Assembly: GCF_007989805.1 (NCBI RefSeq)
Contig: NZ_BJUB01000012.1
Coordinates: 85,746 to 149,745 of the forward strand
Direction of reading: 5' to 3'
Source: Cellulomonas xylanilytica
GTDB taxonomy: Bacteria; Actinomycetota; Actinomycetes; Actinomycetales; Cellulomonadaceae
DNA length: 64,000 nt
This document shows positions 58,791-64,000 of the stretch, piece by piece (positions within the stretch are counted from its first letter, which is position 1; the number at the start of each line of letters is the position of its first letter). Below the pieces are notes generated by a model. The model made no database searches. It was given only the letters and a program-made list of their open reading frames with translations, and was not told where the DNA came from. Made by a program: the position numbers and the translations under genes.

Positions 58791-61646
58791 TCACGCCCCG
58801 TCGTCGTCGAGGTGCCGCTCCCAGAACGCCTGTGCCTCCTCAGGACGGCCGGCCTGGTCCAGCCACGTGGCCGCGGTGCCGGCGGCCTGGGTGCTCAGCC
58901 GCGTCGCACCAGCTGCCCGTGCGCGCACGGCGACGTCGTCGAGCAGCGCGAGGCCCTCGGCGTCCCGGTCGAGCTGGAGCAGGGCGACGCCGCGCAGCCG
59001 CTCGCTGTCGAGGGCGCGGGTGCGGTCGTCGAGCGCCTCCCACGCCGCGGGCAGCCCGTCGAGGGCGTCGAGCGCGCGCTGGTGCTCACCACCGTGCTCC
59101 AGCAGCTGCGCGGACAGGGTCCGCAGCGCGGCGTCCTCCCACGCGAAGTCCCACGAGGCCAGGTCGCCCGCCGACGACGGGTCGGCGAGGATCCGGGCGT
59201 GGGCGGCCTCGTTGGCGCCGCGGGTGTCCTGCAGGTCCGCGAGCGCGGCGTCCAGCCCGTCGGCGTCGAACCGCGCCCAGATCCGGTCGCGGCGGACCAC
59301 GAGCGCCGCGGCGTCGAGGCCGCCGACCTGCGCTGCGTCCAGCGCCTCGGCGTACAGGCGGGTCGCCTCGACGGCGTCCACGGTCTCCCGCAGGCCGGCG
59401 AGCCGGTGCAGCGCCGGGCAGGCGAGCGCGGGCGTCGCGTCGGGACCGGTGGCGAGCTGGACCGCCTCGCGCGCGAGGGCCTCCGCGCGGTCCGGTTCCT
59501 GCAGAGCCGACGAGAGGCGGGACGCCAGGTCCAGGAGGGTCAGGCGCTGCTCGGTCCGGTAGGCGCGCTGCCGACGGGGCACGGCGCCGTCGGCGGGGAC
59601 GATGGCGAGGGTCGACTCGGCCAGCTCGACCGCCTCGAGCTCGCGGCCGTGCCGCGCCATGAGGTGCGCGACGAGGGTGCGGCAGTCGATGGCGACGTCG
59701 CTGAGGTCCTCGTCGAGGGCGGCCGCGGCGACGGCCATGGCGTGGGCCTCCGCCTGCTCGTGGTCACCCGACGCGACGAACGCCCGGACGCGCGCGGCCT
59801 CGACGTGCAGGGCGAGCGCAGGCGCACCCGCGGTCCGCGCGACCGCGGCGGCGTCGTCGAGGAACCCGAGCGCACCGGCGACGTCCTCGCCGGCGAGGCT
59901 CGCGCCCGCACGGCCGACGAGCACCTGGACCCGCACCTCCGGCTCCTCGCCGTCCTCGACCGGCTCGAGCACCGGGCCGTCCGGCGCGGTCGCGAAGCGC
60001 AGGCGCGCGACCAGCCCGCGGTCCTGCGGGGTCAGGTCGCCGACGCCGGCGAGCAGGTCGAGGGCCTCGGCGCGCAGCCGGGCAGCGACCTCGTCGGGCG
60101 CGTCCACGGCCAGCCGGGTGCGGACGAGCGCTCGCTGGCTGCTCGTCCCCGTGGCATCGACCGCGGCCAGCACGGTCGGCAGCTCGACCGGCAGCCCGGC
60201 CTGCAGGTCGCCCAGCAGCTCGACCAGCACGGCCTCGGCCTCGTCGCCGAGCCGGCGGTAGAGCGATGCGGCGCTCTGCCGGAGCGCCGGCTCGGGGTCG
60301 GTCGAGCTCCACGCGACGAACGCGTCGAGGTCCGCGCGGGCACGAGTCGCAGCCGGCTCCGCGTCGCGACGCGCCACCCAGTGCGCGGCCAGCCGGTCCC
60401 ACGTCGGGCGGTGCGCGACGCGCTGCGCCAGGGCGGCGAGGTCCGCCAGGGCGGCGACGTCCAAGGCGTCGAGGTCGACGTCCTCCTGGAGCGCGGGATG
60501 CGCCGGGACCCGCGGCAGGTCGAGCGGCGGGGTGGACGTCCGGTCGGGATGCGTCGACCCGAGCGGGAGGGCCGGCAGGTCCGGTGCCGTGATCCACGCC
60601 CGGACCTGGTCGCCGACGGTCGTCGTGCCGTTGCGCTCGTCGAACCGGGCCGCCGTGCTCAGCGCCTGCGACTCCACCCGCGCGAGCAGGTCGGCTGCAC
60701 TCTCGGGCTGTCGGCCACGCCCGCGGACCAGCCGGTCCCCGTCCCCCGCGGCGACGACCGTGCGCAGCAGCCGCGTGGCGGCGGCGGCGAGCTGCATCCC
60801 CGTCATCGGCGACGACGGCCGGTCCAGCGCGTCGAGCTGCTCCGTCAGGACGTCCAGACCGCGGCTCACGTTGCCGGAGCGGGCCAGCACCTCCAGGTGC
60901 CGGGCCACCGCGCGGGTCTCACCGGGGTTGCGACGGCTCGCACGGTAGGCGCTGCGGTGCAACGCGGCCGCGGTCTCGACGTCGCCGACCTCGACGATCG
61001 ACGCGAGCGCCATGCTGACCGCCCGCTGCGGCTGCTCGGAGCACCCGACCTCACCGCGCACCACCGGCCCGAGCTCGTCGACGGACTCCTGGTGCCGTCC
61101 GAGGTCGGCCAGGTGCGTGATGCGCACCCCGGGCTCGCAGCCCTCGCAGTCCGACAGGCTCGTGCGCGGTGCCCGTCGCCACGCGACGTAGTCCTCCTCC
61201 GCCGCGGCCGCGCCGTGGACGTGCGCGCGCAGCACGTACGCGCAGCCGAGCACGGGGCTCAGCCCCTCACCCGCGGCGACGTAGCGGCGACGCATGCCGT
61301 CGAGCACCGTCTCCAGCTGGTCCAGCGCGACCTCCGGGTGGTCGACGAGGTCGACGACCATCCACTTGTGCAGCCAGAGCACCCGGTGGCGGTCGTCGGC
61401 CGTCAGCCAGTCGGGCTCGGCGTCGTACTGCTGCACCACGAAGGCGAACGGCGCGAACATCCGGTGCTTGGCGGCCGCGTAGAAGGTCGACTCGATGAGC
61501 TCCAGCCGGGCGCGGAACCGCATCTCGTCGTCGCCGGACGCGTCGGCCACCCGGACGAGCTCCTCGGCGGCGGCGTTCCGCTCGAGCTGCGGGGTACGGG
61601 TCACCTGGTCCAGCAGCTGCTGCACCTCGGCTCGGGTCACGGTCAC
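58791..61646 (-). CDS. Large helical-repeat (TPR-like) protein coupled to HSP90-like gene
   Basis: A 951-residue, Ala/Leu-rich all-helical cytoplasmic protein. Many helix pairs of about 34-40 residues fit TPR/SEL1-like repeats (EEALAFL-type patterns such as GDHEQAEAHAMAVAAAAL, GEHQRALDALDGLPAAWEALDD, DRDAEGLALLDDVAVRARAAG). A cysteine cluster SDCEGCEPG near residue 163 is unusual. No enzymatic motif is seen. GTG 61646 overlaps the HSP90-like stop (GTGA), so the two are made together. TPR proteins are classic HSP90 partners, so a co-chaperone or client scaffold is a reasonable inference. Confidence 0.75.
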   Translation of the reverse strand: MTVTRAEVQQLLDQVTRTPQLERNAAAEELVRVADASGDDEMRFRARLELIESTFYAAAKHRMFAPFAFVVQQYDAEPDWLTADDRHRVLWLHKWMVVDLVDHPEVALDQLETVLDGMRRRYVAAGEGLSPVLGCAYVLRAHVHGAAAAEEDYVAWRRAPRTSLSDCEGCEPGVRITHLADLGRHQESVDELGPVVRGEVGCSEQPQRAVSMALASIVEVGDVETAAALHRSAYRASRRNPGETRAVARHLEVLARSGNVSRGLDVLTEQLDALDRPSSPMTGMQLAAAATRLLRTVVAAGDGDRLVRGRGRQPESAADLLARVESQALSTAARFDERNGTTTVGDQVRAWITAPDLPALPLGSTHPDRTSTPPLDLPRVPAHPALQEDVDLDALDVAALADLAALAQRVAHRPTWDRLAAHWVARRDAEPAATRARADLDAFVAWSSTDPEPALRQSAASLYRRLGDEAEAVLVELLGDLQAGLPVELPTVLAAVDATGTSSQRALVRTRLAVDAPDEVAARLRAEALDLLAGVGDLTPQDRGLVARLRFATAPDGPVLEPVEDGEEPEVRVQVLVGRAGASLAGEDVAGALGFLDDAAAVARTAGAPALALHVEAARVRAFVASGDHEQAEAHAMAVAAAALDEDLSDVAIDCRTLVAHLMARHGRELEAVELAESTLAIVPADGAVPRRQRAYRTEQRLTLLDLASRLSSALQEPDRAEALAREAVQLATGPDATPALACPALHRLAGLRETVDAVEATRLYAEALDAAQVGGLDAAALVVRRDRIWARFDADGLDAALADLQDTRGANEAAHARILADPSSAGDLASWDFAWEDAALRTLSAQLLEHGGEHQRALDALDGLPAAWEALDDRTRALDSERLRGVALLQLDRDAEGLALLDDVAVRARAAGATRLSTQAAGTAATWLDQAGRPEEAQAFWERHLDDDGA

Positions 61647-63481
61647 GCGGTGGTCCCTCCGGGTTCGGCGTCGACCGCGCGGTCGAGCAGGGCGTTGAAC
61701 GAGCGGTCGATCAGGGCGGTGTCGGCGGGACGGAGCCGACGCCCACCCGCGAGGAGCGCGCGGCCGTACAGCGACTCGGCCGCGACCTGCCGCAGCGCCG
61801 CGTCCTGCAGGACCAGCACCCGACGCACCGTCGGGTTGGTGTCGTTGAGCAGGAGCCGCGGGCGGTCGCTGCCGCCGTCGTCGAACGCGCCCAGCAGCGC
61901 GCTCCACACGTCGTCGGCCTCCGCGGCGGCGGCGCGGACCTCCCGCCTGTCGCGTCGGTCGCTGTCATCGACGAGGAGCGCGGGGAGGCTGACGGGCGCG
62001 AACGCGCGCAGCTCGACGTCCACCTGGACACCGTCGAGGGCCGCCCGGACGTCGGCGAGCGCGGCGGCGACGTCGCGCAGGCGCTCGTCCGGCACGAGCC
62101 GGACGTGCCCGTCGATGTCGGAGGGCACGACGACCTGGACGACGGCGGCGGGCTCGACGTCGACCAGCCGCCGCACCAGCTCCAGGTCGAACGTGTAGCC
62201 GCCGTTCACGACGGCGACACCCTGCGCGGCCAGCACGGAACCGACCTGGCGGAAGTCGTCGACGGTCGCGGCCACGCGCACCACGTCGGTCGTCCGCATC
62301 AGCTCCGGCAGCGTGCAGCGGCCCTGGTTGGTCTCGAAGGGCAGCAGCGGCAGCAGGATCCGGAGCAGCTCGTCGTCCTGCAGGGCCATCGCCTTGACGG
62401 CCACTTGGTGGACCGCAAGGAACTGCTGCATCCGGTCGGGCTGCGTCGCCGCCATGCGCACCAGCCACGCGCGCACCTGCGCACCGATCTCCGCGCGGGT
62501 GTGCTCGAGCAGGTCGTCGTCGAACAGGCCCTCCCGGTTGGCCGTCGGACGCAGGAGCTGGGAGTCCACGGCGCACCGGACGAAGAACGCCCACTCCGGG
62601 ACCAGGTCCGCCACCTGGTCGGACAGCAGCATGCCCTTGAGGTGCACGCGGTGCCGCCCCTGGCTGGCGCTGGCGGCGCGGTGCCCGCCGATCACGGCGA
62701 CCCCGTCGAGCCCGGCCTGCGGGACCCGGACGGGCAGCACGTGGAAGGGCTCGCCCCCCAGCTCGGCCGACGCGAGCTCCACGCACGCGGCCCGGCGGCG
62801 CTCGGGGTCCTCGATCCGCCACGGCGGCGTCTGCAGGCTCGCGTCCACCGGGCCGTCAGCGGTCCGCACGACGACGCGGTGCGGCAGGTAGGAGCCGAAG
62901 TGCCGGGCCAGGTCGACCACGGACACGGTGTCGAGCAGGTGCTCGGTACCCCGGCGGGGAGCCAGCGTCACGCAGGTGCCCGGTCCGTCCGCCAGCCAGG
63001 CCGCCCGCTCGTCGTCGGCCGGGAGGCCGTCCGTCAGCGTCGACAGCTCGTACGTGCCGTCCGCGTGCCCGACCCACCGCACCCACGGTCCGTCGGCCCG
63101 TCGGGACACCACCTCGATGTCCTCGCTGACCATGAAGCAGCTCAGCAGGCCGATGCCGAACTGCCCGAGCAGGTCGGAGCGCGCCAGGCCCAGCTCGTCG
63201 CGCTTGCTCGACCGGCCGATCGTGGCCAGGAACGTGCGGACGTCGTCCTCGTCGAGCCCCACGCCCGAGTCCATCGCGTGCAGCCGCCCGTCGGCCGCGA
63301 CGTCCGTCGGGACGAGCAGCAGCGCCGGCCGCTCGTCGGCAGCGCCCCGCACGGTCACGGCGTCGACGGCGTTCTGCATGAGCTCGCGGACGTACACGCG
63401 CGGGCCGGAGTACAGGTGGTGGCTCAGGAGGTCGACGATGCCGCGAAGGTCGACCTGGAACGTGCTCTCGTCCTCACGCAC
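61643..63481 (-). CDS. HSP90-family (HtpG-like) ATPase
   Basis: A 612-residue GHKL ATPase of the HSP90 family. The Bergerat pocket is intact: E33 and N37 in RELMQNAVDA, D71 in MDSGVGLDEDDV, and GQFGIGLLSCFM. A middle domain with an HSP90-type segment (VHLKGMLLSD, RPTANREGLFDDD) follows; the C-terminal 200 residues diverge strongly from HtpG. A TACAGT -10 box six bases before GTG 63481 marks a leaderless transcript. The operon continues into the helical-repeat gene. Function may be chaperoning of that partner or a specialised, possibly defensive, role. Confidence 0.85.
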   Translation of the reverse strand: MREDESTFQVDLRGIVDLLSHHLYSGPRVYVRELMQNAVDAVTVRGAADERPALLLVPTDVAADGRLHAMDSGVGLDEDDVRTFLATIGRSSKRDELGLARSDLLGQFGIGLLSCFMVSEDIEVVSRRADGPWVRWVGHADGTYELSTLTDGLPADDERAAWLADGPGTCVTLAPRRGTEHLLDTVSVVDLARHFGSYLPHRVVVRTADGPVDASLQTPPWRIEDPERRRAACVELASAELGGEPFHVLPVRVPQAGLDGVAVIGGHRAASASQGRHRVHLKGMLLSDQVADLVPEWAFFVRCAVDSQLLRPTANREGLFDDDLLEHTRAEIGAQVRAWLVRMAATQPDRMQQFLAVHQVAVKAMALQDDELLRILLPLLPFETNQGRCTLPELMRTTDVVRVAATVDDFRQVGSVLAAQGVAVVNGGYTFDLELVRRLVDVEPAAVVQVVVPSDIDGHVRLVPDERLRDVAAALADVRAALDGVQVDVELRAFAPVSLPALLVDDSDRRDRREVRAAAAEADDVWSALLGAFDDGGSDRPRLLLNDTNPTVRRVLVLQDAALRQVAAESLYGRALLAGGRRLRPADTALIDRSFNALLDRAVDAEPGGTTA

Positions 63482-63539
63482 GCGTGAACTGTAGGGCAGG
63501 CGTCCAGGGCGCCGGCAGCGTTTCCGGGTGCGCGCGCGG

Positions 63540-63572
63540 GACGACCCCGGACCGTGGGGGTCCGGGGTCGTC
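63540..63572 (-). terminator. Terminator hairpin after the pectate lyase gene
   Basis: GACGACCCCGGACC (63540-63553) pairs perfectly with 63559-63572 around GTGGG, starting 17 bases past the pectate lyase stop. It separates that gene from the HSP90-like operon. Confidence 0.85.
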
Positions 63573-63589
63573 CCTGTGTCGTCAGCGCC

Positions 63590-64000
63590 TCACTTGTAGG
63601 TGATCGACGAGGTGGAGTAGCCGCACGCGGCCGAGGGTCCGGATCCGATCTTGGACGGTTCGCCCGAGGTCACGCCCTTGTACTCCTCGCAGATCACGAT
63701 CTTCTTGGACGCGTCGTTGGAGATCGTCACGTTCGTGATCGTGGCCTTGTCGCCCAGGTTGGAGTTGATCCCGACCAGCGACTTGCCCGGTGCGGTCACC
63801 TTGATGTTGTCGATGACCACCGTGCGCGCGTACTGCTTGGAGCAGTTCCCGCACGAGCGGTACAGCTTGCCGAAGTCGGTCACGGTGAAGTTCTTGATCA
63901 CGAACCTGCCCGGCCCGTTGTGCTGGAACACCTTGTCCGAGGCGCCCTTGGCCCCACCACCGTTGACGGTCATGACCTGCGAGGTCGAGGACCCCTTCAG
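63590..64000 (-). CDS. Pectate lyase, polysaccharide lyase family 3 (3' part)
   Basis: The last 136 residues of a gene that runs off the window; the frame is open to base 64000. VFQHNGPGRFVIKNFTVTDFGKLYRSCGNCSKQYARTVVIDNI (read as VFQHNGPG, FVIKNFTVTDFGKLYRSCGNCS and RTVVIDNI) and ACGYSTSSITYK at the C-terminus match PL3 pectate lyases, right-handed beta-helices that cleave polygalacturonate by Ca2+-dependent beta-elimination. Conserved Cys pairs imply secretion; the signal peptide lies outside. Its products are the substrates of KduI and KduD. Confidence 0.88.
   Translation of the reverse strand: MKGSSTSQVMTVNGGGAKGASDKVFQHNGPGRFVIKNFTVTDFGKLYRSCGNCSKQYARTVVIDNIKVTAPGKSLVGINSNLGDKATITNVTISNDASKKIVICEEYKGVTSGEPSKIGSGPSAACGYSTSSITYK

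Overview
The window is a GC-rich actinobacterial chromosome segment. Actinobacterial traits include frequent GTG starts, many leaderless genes (a TAnnnT or CAGACT -10 box about 6 nt before the start codon), ATGA/GTGA-coupled operons, a RamB-type regulator beside the glyoxylate genes, and LAxTG and Excalibur cell-surface features. With a PL3 pectate lyase and a kdu uronate pathway, I infer a plant-polymer-degrading relative of Cellulomonas. The genus is inference; no rRNA or tRNA gene was found to fix it.

Layout. 1-6.4 kb: beta-propeller sugar-acting protein, phosphotransferase-fold protein, HrpA RNA helicase. 6.5-11.1 kb: accessory module of an AAA+ ATPase, a DUF4157 protein carrying two HExxH motifs joined by repetitive linkers, and a small unknown protein; these families are linked to extracellular contractile injection systems (eCIS), but no sheath, tube or baseplate gene is present. 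11.1-14.1 kb: DrrAB-like ABC exporter divergent from a TetR regulator with a long repetitive coiled coil. 14.2-20.5 kb: 3-methyladenine glycosylase, then a methionine block (promoter, SAM riboswitch, 21-codon Cys-containing leader ORF, metF, metE, terminator, MalY/PatB lyase). 20.5-26.3 kb: Nudix, stand-alone LuxR-type HTH, and gcvPTH behind a tandem glycine riboswitch. 26.4-32.6 kb: molybdenum cofactor genes in two convergent, overlapping operons (mog-moaE-moaA against moeZ-moeA-moaC-mobA-DUF6457-moaD).

32.6-44.4 kb: aminotransferase, CorA, glutathione peroxidase, LMW phosphatase, a LAxTG-anchored phytase-esterase-like surface protein, zinc-free oxidoreductase, mmsA flanked on both sides by ACGTCCGCAC repeats, map with an unusual structured leader, WrbA and an NmrA-like protein. 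44.4-50.4 kb: aceA-aceB glyoxylate shunt divergent from a RamB-like regulator, then an APC permease. 50.4-58.7 kb: Excalibur protein, then a TRAP-transporter/KduI/IclR/KduD operon for unsaturated uronates, divergent from a TIM-barrel gene. 58.8-64 kb: an HSP90-like ATPase coupled to a 951-residue helical-repeat protein, and the 3' part of a PL3 pectate lyase.

The pectate lyase, TRAP transporter, KduI and KduD form one theme: depolymerise pectate, import unsaturated uronates and convert them toward KDG. The best candidates for new biology are the DUF4157 double-metalloprotease module (6.5-11 kb), the map leader RNA (42.6-42.85 kb), the SAM riboswitch/leader-peptide relay ahead of metF, and the HSP90/helical-repeat pair.
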